DNA from: Euleptes europaea
Taxonomy: Eukaryota > Chordata > Lepidosauria > Squamata > Sphaerodactylidae
Direction: 5' to 3'
Length of the DNA: 64,000 nt
NCBI RefSeq assembly: GCF_029931775.1
Contig: NC_079321.1
Span: forward strand, 77,573,524 to 77,637,523
Position 1 is the stretch's first letter, and each line of letters begins with the position of its first letter. A program made the translations under genes and the position numbers. Shown in pieces: positions 33,843 to 45,725 of the stretch. Under the pieces are notes generated by a model. It worked only from the letters and a program-made list of their open reading frames with translations, did not search any database and had not been told where the DNA came from.

Positions 33843-36780
33843 TGTCATGAGACACCCTCCAGCAACTCGGGACTCCCTCCTTAATCCCAGAAGTAAAGTC
33901 CAAGTCCAATGGGGGCCACAGACACGGCCCGGGAGAAAGATGGCACTAAAACATATGCACCTTGAAGCCCTGTAAGCTGAGCTGAAGGTCTGGGGCCAGG
34001 AACACCAGCAATGGCCCAGTATGGGGCCCAATTAACCCACCAGGATGGAAACAACGCCTGGACCCAACCAGCTCCAACCAGAGCAATGCCGCTGGAATCA
34101 AGAGGCGGGGCGGTGAATTGGGCATAGCTGAAGGCAGATGGCTTCCCCGCCCAACAGCTGATGCCTGCAGGCAAAGTTGAGGTAGCAGCAAGAACAGGGA
34201 CAGATGGCAGAGCAAAGGGGCTAACAAGGGCGGGGAAACCAGCTGGGGCTTTTAAATAGCCTCGGGTACAAACTTCCGTCCAATTAGCCTTCTCTCTGTC
34301 CCAGGTAAACTCTATGCAGATTTTTTATTAAAAAGATTGCAGGAATGGGTAGATGCTGAAGCAATACTCCATCCTGAACAGATAGGTTTCAGAAAAGGCG
34401 CTTCTGTGCTTGACCACTGTTTTACTTTATACTTTATGTCTAGCTGAGAAATATTCCACGTTCCCTGGAGGCAGACTCTATGCTGCATTCATGGATCTTC
34501 GCGCTGCTTTTGATTCTGTCCCGAGAACTTGACTATGGACCAAACTTGCAAAAACCAACATAGATGGCAGAGTTTTATGGCTAATTTCAAAGCTACACAT
34601 GAAAATCAGACAGCACAAGGCCATTACGGGCCACAGGGCCAACTGACCAACAATTTCCCACTCGCAAGGGGAGTTAGACAAGGCTGTCTTTTGGCCCCCT
34701 TGCTGTTTAACCTATATATAAATGATATGGTCCTACATTAAAGGAGCAGCAAAACATGCTCCAATCTTAGCAGGTCGGGAAATTTCGATCCTATTATATG
34801 CCAATGATGCACTATTACTATCAAGATCTGAGCCTGGACTCTGGGCAGTAATCAATGTGTTTATTGATTACTGCAGTAAAGAAGGTCTCTCAGTAAACTA
34901 CCAGTAGTCTAAAATAATGAGATTTTCTAAAACTCCCACACGTGTCCCTAAAGTGTGGCAGGTACTGAGAGGGAGAATAGAGCAGGTTTCTCATTTTAGA
35001 TATTTAGGCATTATATTCAGCTACAACCTCTCATGGAACAACCATATATGTTCAGTGTCCCAAGCAGTAGAGTCTCTGCAAGGGCATATTAAGATTCTTT
35101 CATTCAAAAGGTGCCAGATATATTCCTGCTGCTCTCAAGGCATTTAACACCAAAATAGTTCCCCAACTATTATTTGGAGTATGCATTTGGATCAAGGGAG
35201 TGACAGAAAAACTTGATGGAACGCTCTTATACTTTCTACGAAGCATCTCGGGGTTCCAGGCTGTGTGGCCGGTACTGCACTGAGAACTGAATTCACACAG
35301 TGCTCCCTTGAATCTAAAGCCTGGCTAGAGACCCTAAAAATGAAAATTAAAATCATGTTCATTGACTCCAGCTTGCAGAGCGGTTTTTTACATCTTGTTG
35401 CCAAAGATAACTTCTTGGGAACACCTAGTAAACCTTAAAAAAAAATTGGGGGGGGGGGGTTTCCCTTGCAACCCTTGACCAGCCTTAACCAACAGAAAGC
35501 CAGTGAAGAAATAAGGCGAAGAGTATTTAGCTTAGATTTTATGCAGAGCACGTCAAGTTTGCTCTACTGCCGCAATGGGAATCTCCCCGCCAGAAGTCCT
35601 CCCCTTATATTGTAATATTTTAACCTCCCCAAATCAAAGGTGTGCTATTACCCTAGTGAGGCTGAACGCAATTTCCCACACAGGTGTTAAACGGTTGCTT
35701 TTTTGAAAATTCCTTTTAGTGACTGCCTGTGTGACTGGAGACACAGTGCAACTGAAACCCCCAGACCCATCTGCTCCTCTTCTGTAAAAAAATGGAAAGT
35801 AGAGAGAACTCGCCGGATTTTACCCATTCTAGCCAAATATGATCTTCCCTTAGAACCTTGGATTACGCCGTTCCTCTTATCTGATCTTGATGCTGATACC
35901 AAGAAAATTTAACAGATTGTGAAATATCTAATGCATGTAATGGCTGTAAAATTGTCACGACAAAATGGTTCTATTCTGTGCTAAGCTTAAACGGGATCCG
36001 GCTAATTTTGTAAAACTGTTTCCCTTGTACAATGTAAATGCTTAAGACTCTTATCAATGAGCAATAAAGGTTGATGATGATATTACCATATCGCCTCGGG
36101 AGAAGGTGGGGAGGAAGAAGCAGGGTGAAGCCTGGGACAAGGGGGGGTAGGACTTGTGCTATCAACTAGGGCTGTAGCCAAGGCCAGGAAAAAGAAGGAC
36201 TGTCGGAGCTGCCTAAGACAGGCTCTGCAGCCAGGGCAAGGAGGGGAAAACCCAGCTTGGGCTCTACCTTGCTCTGATTCTGGGCTCAAGCCCAGGGGGG
36301 ACAGGGGGAACCCCTAAGGATGCAACAGACCCATCATCAGAGGGGGGCAGCCTCCCCCTCATAAGTGTGATGTGGACCCACCACCTGAAGAGGGCTTCCA
36401 AGAAGGGCCCTACAAAGTGATGGAGAATGTGGGCAGTGCGACCCCTACCCTGAATCACCACCCATGCCAGGTGTCCTCGCCCCACCAGGTTGGCGAGTGA
36501 GCAGGCTGTATGTCTGACCCACAACCTTTGTAAGCCCACCCACTGCCAGTAGCATGAGGCTGGAGGCTGAAGATGGTGATCACTTCAAGGATGCCCCTCA
36601 GACAACAGCCTTGGACTTTGCTCAGTTTGGCCAGTGGCTCGCTGAAAGGGACAAATGGCTATTTGCAAAATGACCAGACAGCAACAGGAAGGCCAAGTGA
36701 CATTTCAGGCTGCTTGCGTCGGTGTAAGTGCCTTTTGCGCCTGCACGAGGCCCTACTGGCCTCCTAAGCACTTTCGCCAC
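33843..36780 (+). mobile_element. Probable LTR-element remnant, split by a LINE
   Basis: GC-rich flanks 33843-34266 and 36090-36780 are one sequence separated by the LINE. The left part starts TGTCATGAGACACCC like an LTR and has TTTAAATAG before a GC-rich leader. The right part includes a short gag-like start (about 36555-36665). The family is unknown, perhaps Gypsy-like. It is broken. Confidence 0.3.
34267..36089 (+). mobile_element. LINE, 5'-truncated, with RT
   Basis: Flanked by near-identical 11-bp duplications ATAGCCTCGGG / ATCGCCTCGGG (34256-34266, 36090-36100). Contains reverse-transcriptase motifs (FMDLRAAFDSVPR, GCLLAPLLFNLYINDM, ILLYANDALLLS with N for the usual D in the YxDD box). 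The 3' end is CAATAAAGG(TTGATGATGAT). Several stops and frame changes are present. Same family as 24775-26241. Confidence 0.88.
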
Positions 36781-36807
36781 CAAAGCTCAGGAATGCACTG
36801 TAATAGT

Positions 36808-36894
36808 GCAATCCTAAACTGAGTTATACCTTTCTAAGCACATTTAATTCAGTGGACATAGAATGGTGTAAGTCTGCTTAGGATTTCACTGTAC
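36808..36894. mobile_element. Palindromic MITE (GCAATCCTAA family)
   Basis: AGTGCAATCCTAAACTGAG on the left; GTCTGCTTAGGATTTCACTG on the right. Confidence 0.65.
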
Positions 36895-37404
36895 ATGCGC
36901 CAGAGAAGCAGCACACAACCATGTGCATGTGGCATTGCAGAGAGAATCTGAGAGGCCTACAGCATTTAGGGTTTTGTTTTCAGAATGACTAGACTGGCCC
37001 TGCAGTTGCACAAAGCTCTGTTTTTTGCAAAGTGGCTGAAAGTGATTTCTTATGGTGATAAGATCAGCACTAGTAGTAGCACTTAAGACTAAGGCAAGTA
37101 ATCAAACTCTATTATCTGTCTTAAGTATACTTATTCATCATGGTCCATTTGAATGGACAGAAGGAGAAGTGATTTATTTTTATGCTGTTTGAATAAATAC
37201 TCTTGGGTGTTTTAGAAGGCTGAGTACATTACCACCCCGCAATCAGTAAAATAATAAATCAGACTGCTGACCTTTAAATAGGCCGGTGATCTATGAAGAA
37301 GCTAAACTGATCTTCCTTTTTGGGTCATGACTCATGACCCAGAGCAAAACCACCCAGTCTGTTTTCTCAGACAGAAATTCCACCATTCAGAGAACTGTAA
37401 AAAT

Positions 37405-37532
37405 AAGTAAAGGTAAAGGTCCCCTGTGCAAGCACTGGGTCATTCCTGACCCATGGGGTGATGTCACATCCTGATGTTTACTAGGCAGACTGTGTTTACG
37501 GGGCGGTTTGCCAGTGCCTTCCCCAGTCATCA
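37405..37532 (+). mobile_element. Squamate SINE fragment
   Basis: AAAGGTAAAGGTCCCCTGTG, GGGTCATTCCTGACCCATGG and GCGGTTTGCCAGTGCCTTCC are, from memory, consecutive parts of a common lizard SINE. The 3' part is missing. Confidence 0.6.
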
Positions 37533-37831
37533 GAGAACTGTAGTATACTCTATAATAAAGCAAAGCAAAACAAAACAAAACAAAACAGATCTACCCCAAG
37601 ATCTCCTTCTTTCAAAAGATACCAAAGTGAGATTTTTATTGGCACAGTTTCACAGAACAATTCTTCAAGCTGCAAAAAGAGAATTAGACCAAAAGTATAC
37701 AAAGCTAGACAGAGAAGACTCATAATGGTTGAACAACCATCAAGCAAAATATCTCTCAGATCTAGTTTCCCATATAGAGACATACATGTAGATTTGTGTC
37801 TGTTTTATATTTTCTGAGACCCAGGTGAGAG

Positions 37832-38274
37832 GTGGGTCTGGATTTGAGTTGTTTTGTGTTTTATGTTTTCCATAAGAAAGATGGTGCCACTATTCTTAGT
37901 GTGTGGGGTAGAGGGAGTTATGGTAGTGGGAGAAGAGCAGGCTGGGTAAAAGGAAGGGACAGCAGACATTTGCGTGCTGTTGCTCTTTCTGACCCTTCTT
38001 CCAGCCAAAGTGATGTTGGTAACCATATCAACAACCCAGGCTATAAAATCCTGCTGTTAAATGCCAGGGCAGTCATAGGAAAAACAGCAACCACCCAGGA
38101 TTTAATCTTGGATGAGAAGGCTAACCTGGCATGTATTGCTGAGACTTGGTTAGAGGAGTGGGGAGGGGTTAACCTCTCTCAACTGTGTGCCCCAGGGTAC
38201 TCAGTGATACATCAACATAGGTCTGGTGAGTGGGGAGATAGGAGATAGGTTTGCTGTGGTCTATAAAGACTATC
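37832..38274 (+). mobile_element. L2 LINE, endonuclease part 1
   Basis: Frame 37832-38248 includes LLLNARAVIGKTATTQDLIL and ACIAETWLEE, the N-terminal endonuclease of L2-type LINE ORF2. It is cut at 38274 by the Copia element. Continues at 42078. Confidence 0.85.
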
Positions 38275-38685
38275 TGCTGGAATATCTGTCGTGGAGATAT
38301 TCCCGTATTTAGCAAGTGCGTTAAGCTTAGCAACAGCAGAAGCTGCACGTGCGTGCATGTGTGAAAACAAAGAATTCATCAGTCGTATGCTCTAATCAAA
38401 CTAAAGTACATTTATTAGTTGAAATACACTTTGTATAGGAAAGGACAAACGAGAGCGCCCAGCTCCTAGGTCTTGCTTGGATGATGGGCAAAAGGGAAGA
38501 GAGTGAGAAGGGAAGTTTCCCTGACAATACATCCTTTCAACATCAACGGGACAGGAAATGAGGGCAAGGTGTAACTAGAGATGACCTCCCCTTGTGCTGT
38601 CTATCTATCTGACTTTGTGGTCAGTCCCCCCCCCTTCTCAATGTGCAGGCAAGTGACACCGTTAGGAAGGGCAGATTTTCCAACA
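38275..38685 (-). repeat. Copia 3' LTR
   Basis: TGCTGG...CCAACA ends in plus view; near-identical to 41573-42077 but shorter. Carries the inverted terminal pair TGTTGG/CCAACA. Confidence 0.92.
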
Positions 38686-41558
38686 CCCCCTCTCGGTGTA
38701 ACTTGACTCACTCTATCAAGTTGGTTCGAAGTCTTCTGCCATTCTGGCAAGGTAGGAGAATCTCAGCGGGGGCACACCTCTGTTCGTGCATTCAGATCTC
38801 CTCATCACAGGCTCCGTGTTTTCCTCCTGTTCGTCAGGCACCTCTGGTTCAGCATCCCCCTCTGGATGGAGATCTGTGGCCTCTTCCTTTTCTGCGTTCA
38901 CCACAGGCTTCTCAGTCTCCTCTGCTTCTTCTTCTTTGGGACTGGTGTCACCAGGGTATTTGAGTTTGCTTTTCACCTCAACCTTCGCCCCCTCTGAAGC
39001 TGGTTGGGCTCGGCTCTCATCAAAGTAAACTGTTTTACTAACAGAAATCCTCTTAGTGGTTGGGTCTATTATTCTGTAACCCCTGTTTTTACCTGAATAG
39101 CCAACAAAAATTCCCTCATAACCAGTGTCATCTAGTTTACTGTATTTCTCTCTTGGAATATAGGCATAGGCCTTGCTTCCAAAAACACGTAGATGCTGTA
39201 TGGAGGGCTTGTGGCCGTGCCATAATTTGTAAGGAGTTCTCCCTGTTGCCTTTGCGTGTAATCTATTTTTGGTGTATGCAGCTGCCATGACAGCCTCTCC
39301 CCAGTAGCTGTGTGGGAGATGTGAGTCTCTAAGCATGTACCTTACCATCTCAACTAGTGCCCGGTTGCACCTCTCTGCAGCACTGTTCTGAGATGAATTA
39401 TATGGCGCTGTCGTCTGATGCTGAATGCCTTCATCCTTCAGGAACTGTCGTATTGTCTTAGAGATGTACTCCCCATCTGAACCCGAGCGAAGAACTTGTA
39501 TCTTCCGTCCAAACTTGTTCTGTACAATGGCTGCATAGTCTCTCAGTTTTTCAAAGACCTGTGATTTCTCAGAAAGCAAAAACACAACAATATAATGTGA
39601 ATAGTTGTCGATCAGGGTAAGAAAACATTTGAAATTACCCAGTGTTGGTGGCAGATCATTACATAGGTCGCTATGAATGAGTTGAAGCGGAGCTGTGGTC
39701 TTCCTTTCATCATCCTTTGGAACAGGCCTGTTCACTGCTTTGGACCTGATGCAACAAACACAGTTAGTTTCAGAATCACAGTCTGTAAAAACAAAATCTT
39801 GGGTTAGATTTCCCTTTGCCATTTCCTTGATCTTTTGAAGATTGGCATGGCCAAGACGCCGATGCCACAAGGTTGAACACTCTGTCTTCCCACAGCATTT
39901 TTCCAAATTAACTTCATCTTGGTGAATATTGTCGTACACTTCATGCGATTGATCCTCTTGGCTTTTGTCTGAAAATGCATCTTGTTCCTCTTGAACAATT
40001 GGCAACCCATTGCGTTGTTCAGTAATCATACAAGGTTTCCCACCCAATGAAATTGTACATCTGGTTCCATTTGCATGAAATTCGTAACCTTCTTTAGCAA
40101 GCTTACTCCAAGAAACTACATTACGTGAAAAATCAGGTATATATAAGACATCTTTCAATGGAAATTCACATATCTCACCATCTTGCAGCCGACAAGTCAA
40201 AAAAATATCCCCTCTTTGCCGTGCAATGACCTTTTCTCCATTGCCTGTAACGACCTCTTGTGGGAAAACATATTCTAGTGTGGTAAAGAGACCTTTTGGT
40301 TACAAATGTTTACAGTTGAACCAGAATCAAGGATAAAATGAGAGGCCTCAGACGGCGCTTCCCCAATCGAGTAGTTAAAATGTCTGGCCCTTCCATCGTC
40401 TTTTCGTTCATAAAAGTCCTTGCGGTGGCCCTCTGACCCTGAATCACGTTTGTTGGGACAGTCTGACACCTTGTGGCCTTTCTCGGAACAGCCAAAACAA
40501 ACTACAGATGAAATTCTTGATCCCATCCGTGGGGAGGGGCTCCTTGCTCTCGCGCCAAAACTGCTCCTTTCAAACTGACCGTTTCCTGCTCTGCTCAGCC
40601 CCTCCCTTCGTCCCTCGTGACTCAAGTCTTTGTTCCGAAGTTTGGGGGAAGGGGGCCTTTGTGCAACATGGTGGTCCCTCACTGTAAGTTTGTAAGCAAC
40701 CTCTTCAGACAAAGACTGGTCATTCCACATTCCTTTTCTCACAATTTCCATAGTAACTTCATGACATGCCTCTTTAAAAGTTAAATCAGGCTTACGTTCT
40801 AGTTGCCCAACGAGTGGAATGCACCATTCTGGCAAGCTTATAATCAAGGTACATAATTTCTCTGTTTCGGTAACTGGCATACCTGCCAACTCTATTTGCG
40901 CAAGAAGTTCCTTCAATTGGTAAATATGCTCTCTAAAATTCTGTCCATCTCTGTACTTTAAAGAGTTCAATTTTCTTCTCATGGCTAGGAAGTAGGGCCA
41001 ACCCTTCTTGGTAAACATCCCATCAATGATTGTCATCATTTCTTTAGCTGTCTGTGCATTGCGCAATTCACAAAGAATGGAGTCGGTAATATTAGTCAGA
41101 ATAAGGTCTTGCGCTTTTCCATCCCCTCTCAGCCAATCGTTGCTAGGGTTATCGGGTGGGTCTTCGCGGAGATATTTAATCAAACTTTCCGATTTCATGG
41201 CAACTGCTATCCTCTTTTTCCAAGCATTATAATTTTCATCACTCAAAAGCTCAATTCTGTGGCGGTCATCTTTCTGCCGAACCATCGTAGCAGGCTGCAG
41301 TAAACACGCACACAAAAAATCAATTCGAGCACCTCCTCCCCTCGGGGCTTTTTGAGCTCACCTTTGTTCTTTAAACAGCTGATTTTCCTCTTGTAAGGGA
41401 ATGTTCGATTCCACCAGTCTTTCGTGGAGACGGCCGGAATGCGAATCTGTAACCCTTCGTAGTCAGGAAGATCTCTCAGCAGCAAATCTCTTTCCGAAAG
41501 GTGGCTGTTCAGGATCGGTCACCCAGTTCTCTTTGGGAATTCTGGGCTTTCAAAAATT

Positions 41559-41572
41559 CTGGGCCCATACCC
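41559..41572 (-). promoter_or_regulatory. Copia primer-binding site (half-tRNA type)
   Basis: The minus strand reads GGGTATGGGCCCAG directly inside the 5' LTR. This complements CUGGGCCCAUA(A)CCC, the anticodon stem-loop of eukaryotic initiator tRNA-Met, one base short. Internal-tRNA priming of this type is known for Drosophila copia. Confidence 0.75.
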
Positions 41573-42077
41573 TGTTGGAATATCTGTCGTGGAGATATTC
41601 CCGTATTTAGAAGAGTGCGTTAAGCTTAGCAACAGCAGAAGCTGCACGTGCGTGCGTGTGTGAAAACAAAGAAATCATCAGTCGTATGCTCTAATCAAAC
41701 TAAAGTACATTTATTAGTTGAAATACACTTTGGATAGGAAAGGACAAACGAGGGTTCTCTATCCTAATCTATCTTGCTATTTCTCTAGGTATAAAAGGGC
41801 ATCTGCCTTCCACTCCATCTTGGGGTGGGAAGGCCTGGGCGCAGAGAGCGCCCAGCTCCTAGGTCTTGCTTGGATGATGGGCAAAAGGGAAGAGAGTGAG
41901 AAGGGAAGTTTCCCTGACAATACATCCTTTCAACATCAAAGGGACAGGAAATGAGAGCAAGGTGTAACTAGAGATGACCTCCCCTTGTGCTGTCTATCTA
42001 TCTGACTTTGTGGTCAGTTCCCCCCCCCCCCAATGTGCAGGCAAATGACACCGTTAGGAAGGGCAGATTTTCCAACA
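41573..42077 (-). repeat. Copia 5' LTR
   Basis: 505 bp; contains a TATAAAAG box-like stretch in plus view (about 41790), likely in an A/T-rich promoter area. Pairs with 38275-38685. Confidence 0.92.
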
Positions 42078-42539
42078 CTACCCCCCTAGTATGGTGCCCC
42101 GTCCAGAATGGTACTGATTTTGAGGCTATATACCTAATACTGAGACTGAGAAACAGGATTGGGATTCTGTGTATTGCCCACCCCACTGCTTAACATTCTA
42201 GCTCCTTGAGCTTACAGAAGTGGTCTGGGGGGGTATTGAGGACCCCTAGGCTGCTTGTTCTGGGGGACTTCAGCATTCATGGCAAGGATATTTTGTCAGA
42301 CGTTCAAGACTCCATGCCCTTCATCACAACCGTCAGGTAGTAACTGGTCCTACATATTGTGCAGGTCACACTCTTGATCTGGTATTTTGTTCTGGGCAGG
42401 AGGAATGTGATCTGAGGGTGGAGGAATTGATGACAGTTCCTTTGTCATGGGCAAATCACTGTTTGCTTTGGCTTAGACTTACAAGGATACCAAGACTCTG
42501 CAGGGGTGCGGGATCTATTAAAATGATCTGTCCCTGGAG
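42078..42539 (+). mobile_element. L2 LINE, endonuclease part 2
   Basis: Contains VVTGPTYCAGHTLDLVF and VPLSWANHCLLW, the C-terminal endonuclease motifs that follow 38274. Frames are broken. It is interrupted on the right by a hAT MITE at 42540. Confidence 0.85.
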
Positions 42540-42682
42540 TAGGGTTGCCAGCTCCGGGTTGAGAAATACCTGGAGATTTTGGGGGCAGAGCCTGAGGAGG
42601 GAAAGGTTTGGAGAGGGAAAGGAATTCAATGCCATAGAGTCCAATTGCCAAAGCAGCCATTTTCTCCAGGTGAACTGATTGG
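42540..42682 (+). mobile_element. hAT-type MITE, 3'-incomplete
   Basis: Starts TAGGGTTGCCAGCTCCGGGT, matching the family at 9840 and 44108. It passes directly into the Penelope element, which probably inserted into it. Confidence 0.75.
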
Positions 42683-42689
42683 AAAACAG

Positions 42690-43494
42690 TATTATTGAAC
42701 AAGAGATTTTTTTTTTAATGACGACAAGTATAAGTTGGCGACTGCCGGGGCACAGGCAGCGCCCATTGCAACTCCTTGTGTCTGAATGAAGAACTGATCC
42801 TTGTAACGAAAAAAGTTATTCTCAAATAAAATATCAATTAAAGATAATAAAAAGTGGGTTGGTGGAGTCAGATTGCTTCTAGCATCTAAGCTATCTTGAA
42901 TGATATCTCTAACGCCATCAAGTGGGATGTTAATATAGAGTGCTGATACATCTAAAGATGCAAACACCGCATTGGGGGGAATTTGTAAATGCTCTACTTT
43001 TCGAATAAAATCCCCTGTGTCCTTTATGTAGGATGGTGTGATGATGCTAAGTGGTTGTAGAAACGAATCTATATATTTGGAAATGGGCTCCAAAAGGCTG
43101 CCAATGGCTGAGATGATCGGTCTCCCTGGAGGTTTGATTAAAGATTTGTGGATCTTTGGCAAGGAATAAAAAACGGGGACCCGAGGGAACTGGACAGTCA
43201 GAAATTCTGCTGTAGCTTTATCTATGAAGTTCAAGGACAGTCCTTCATATAAAACAGTTTTTATGACGTTAGTAACCCTAGGGGTAGGGTCATTAGGGAT
43301 CCTCTGGTAATATTTAGGATCCCGAAGTTGTCTCCAATTTTCTTTATCATATTCTACAGAATTCATAATGACAATTGCCCCACCTTTGTCCGCCTGCCGA
43401 ATGGTGATAGTCTTATCACCAGAGAATGATTTTAATATATTTAAATCTTCTTGACTCATGTTACGCTGGAGCCAGATGACTCCGAATGGTTTTC
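42690..43494 (-). mobile_element. Penelope-like retroelement, reverse-transcriptase part
   Basis: A minus frame (43460-42692) has ADKGGAIVIMNS, FYSLPKIHK, GRPIISAIGS, ASLDVSALYINIP and TQGVAMGAACAPAVANLYL, the RT motifs of Penelope-like elements. The frame stays open for over 250 codons, so the copy is relatively recent. The GIY-YIG endonuclease end is absent from this window. Interrupts the L2 LINE. Confidence 0.93.
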
Positions 43495-44107
43495 TCATGG
43501 TTCTAGGGGATGTTCCTGTTGATATGGTTGGTACACCTGCTGAGGCCCTGGTTGACCTCTGGAATGAAGAAATTACCAGGGCAGTTGAAATGATCACTTC
43601 CACGCACCCTCTCTCAAGTGTTAGAGCCCAGGAACCTCTTGGTCTACTGAAGGGTTGCAGGGGATGAAATGACAATGGAGACTGCTAACACAACAGTGGA
43701 GGAAAACTCAGGATTAATATGATATGACATGAGCAAAAGCTCATTTTAAAATGTACTCCGTAGCAGTGATGGCAGCAAAGAAACGACACTTTTCTGCCAC
43801 CACGGCAGCTGCACAGTGTAGGCTAGCAGAGTTGTTCCAGGTGGTCAGAGGTCAGAGGCTTGTTCAGATTTGGCCTGCAGGAGGAGGTGGACTGCTTGGT
43901 GGCCTCCTGTGACCATTTTGCTCAACGCTTTGCCGATAAAATCCCTCACATCCAGTCCAACTTGGGCTTTATGTTAGTAGTTACAGGATCAAATGGTGCC
44001 AGAGTGCTGATCCATCCAGTTGTTTTGGGATACTTTTTTTATTTATTCAGTCTGAGAGTACAGACAGGATCCTTGGAGGTTTGAGGTCTACCACCTGCTT
44101 TTATGAC
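43495..44107 (+). mobile_element. L2 LINE, middle part
   Basis: Decayed L2 linker between endonuclease and RT (LVASCDHFAQRFADKI near 43890-43940). It is cut at 44107 by the second hAT MITE. The end of the word pair TTTATGAC is its target duplication. Confidence 0.7.
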
Positions 44108-45138
44108 TAGGGTTGCTAGCTCTGGGTTGGGAAATACCTGGAGATTTTGGGGGTGGAGTCTGCGGAGTCTGGTTTGGAGTGGGTGTTACCCTAATTAGAT
44201 AGTCTTCCCTTTCGGTTGGGGGAATTAGCTGGGAATACTATATTTTGCAAGAGGCGGAGTAACCAGGACCTTTTACCCTTTGTATACAGAGGTCAAATCT
44301 TAATAAAGAGGAGGTTTGTTTTAAGATTAATTGGTTTTTATTGTAAAAATAACTTTTAAACACACACACAGCAAAATACACAAACCCCAATACACTCAAG
44401 AACTAGGAAATAAAAGGTATGAGGGGTGGGCACAAGGGTAAGAGGTTCCCGGGGGAAGTATATTTACCTCTCAGAAGAGCAAAGTCCAAAATGGCAGCTG
44501 CAGGAAGGGAAAAAGAAGAGGACCCACAAGCAAGCAAGGGGGGTATGCGCAGGGTTGAACGCACACATTGTCATTGTGAGAGGGTAGATATTTATACCCA
44601 AAAGAGGAGTTGAAGGTTTGGTCTCACTGCGCCTGGCAATATCTGGAAATGGCTTGTGAACAATGGCTTGTGAACAATGGCCAGTGAACAAAAGCTTGAT
44701 TGCTCTAGACTGAATTAGGAGTAGGATGGAGAAAGGCACAGGTGATGAGGCAGTTCAGAAACAATACCAAGGTATTCTTGGCTAAGTACCTCTGAGCATT
44801 GGGCAGACGAAGGCAAGGTCTGGGAAAGGATCTGCCAGGATGAGTCAAAAGGCTTGGCTAGCAACTTGATGAGATTATTGTGCCTATCCTGATTCTCTGA
44901 ATGGAGTGCTGTTCCTGAGATTTAGCAAGGTGTGTCAAATCTCCTGCAGGAGAGCTAAAGAAATGCTAAACGAGTCTGAGTTTGGTCCCTTTGTCTCCAA
45001 GGAACACCAGATGTTCTCCCAAGGGAAAATATGGTAAACAAGCCTGAACTTAAAATATTGTCGAAGGCTTTCACGGTCAGAGTTCATTGGTTCTTGTAGG
45101 CTATCCGGGCTGTGTGACCGTGGTCTTGGTATTTTCTT

Positions 45139-45181
45139 TCCTGACGTTTCGCCAGCAGCTGTGGCCGGCATCTTCAGAGGA
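45139..45181 (-). ncRNA. Hammerhead-like core, left arm of copy 2
   Basis: Minus strand: TCCT, CTGAAGA, T, GCCGGC, loop, GCTGGC, GAA, ACGT, C, AGGA. Identical in layout to 62454-62496. Confidence 0.45.
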
Positions 45182-45216
45182 GTCACACTGAAGGAGACAC
45201 TGTCCTTCAGTGTCTC

Positions 45217-45259
45217 TCCTCTGAAGATGCCTGCCACAGTTGCTGGCGAAACGTCAGGA
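45217..45259 (+). ncRNA. Hammerhead-like core, right arm of copy 2
   Basis: Plus strand: TCCT, CTGAAGA, T, GCCTGC, loop, GCTGGC, GAA, ACGT, C, AGGA. Helix II has one weak position. Confidence 0.42.
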
Positions 45260-45616
45260 AAGAAAATACCAAGACCACGGTCACACAGCCCGGATAACCT
45301 ACAAGAACCAAGCCTGAACTTGTCCAGTTGGCTGTGAAGCTTGGAACACAAAATAGGTGCCAGGAGACCCCTGGTTGTCTCTGGTTATACAGCAGTGTTC
45401 CATCCTTGTGCACTAGCTCCAGTCCTGCACACTTTGTCGAGCGTAACAGGGTAGCCTAGGCCTGCCAGCATACCACAACAAGGGGGAGAAACTTCAATGC
45501 CACACAGTCCAATTGCCAAAGGGGCCATTTCCTCCGGGGGAACTGATTTCTATTGCCTGTAGATCAGTTGTAATAATGGGAGATATCCAGCCACCACCTG
45601 GAAGTTGGCAGCCCTA

Positions 45617-45725
45617 TTTATGACTTTTGTCCTTCCTGTTTACTTTTATTCCATTGGGTCTCTCTGAATTTCCTTTTGTCCCTTCAAGCCCTGTGGTAGC
45701 ACCTCATCATCCACTCAAAGATCTC
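45617..45725 (+). mobile_element. L2 LINE, last fragment
   Basis: CTTTTGTCCTTCCTGT and the following resemble the ...CLLDPCPSWL stretch of L2, continuing 44107. Weak. Confidence 0.4.

Larger units (their letters stand above)
38275..42077 (-). mobile_element. Ty1/Copia LTR retrotransposon, broken
   Basis: Minus orientation. LTRs lie at 41573-42077 (5') and 38275-38685 (3'), ends TGTTGG...CCAACA, with a near-perfect 5-bp duplication (CTATC/CTACC). Parts: gag with CCHC knuckle and protease start (frame 41315-40275; LDSGS visible), integrase (frame 40200-38716). The primer-binding site at 41559-41572 is complementary to the anticodon arm of initiator tRNA-Met. The LTRs differ at about 2-3% by eye, so it is fairly young, but the element is broken. 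Inserted in an L2 endonuclease. Confidence 0.92.
45052..45308. mobile_element. Penelope-type inverted-repeat (foldback) element, copy 2
   Basis: Head-to-head arms as at 19941 and 62135. The exact 13-bp duplication CAAGCCTGAACTT flanks it (45039-45051, 45309-45321). It is the innermost insertion of the 37.8-45.7 kb nest. Confidence 0.85.
44184..45480 (-). mobile_element. LTR element (solo LTR-like)
   Basis: Minus-strand ends TGTTGTGG...GGGTAACA. An AATAAAAACC signal lies near 44335. Same family as 10489-12015. It holds the foldback at 45052-45308. Flanking duplication is weak (GTGGG/AGGGG). Fossil. Confidence 0.75.
44108..45616 (+). mobile_element. hAT-type MITE split by an LTR element
   Basis: TAGGGTTGC... 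at 44108 and ...GCAGCCCTA at 45616, with the exact 8-bp duplication TTTATGAC (44100-44107, 45617-45624). The MITE's own about 210 bp surround a 1.3-kb LTR element at 44184-45480. Confidence 0.85.
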
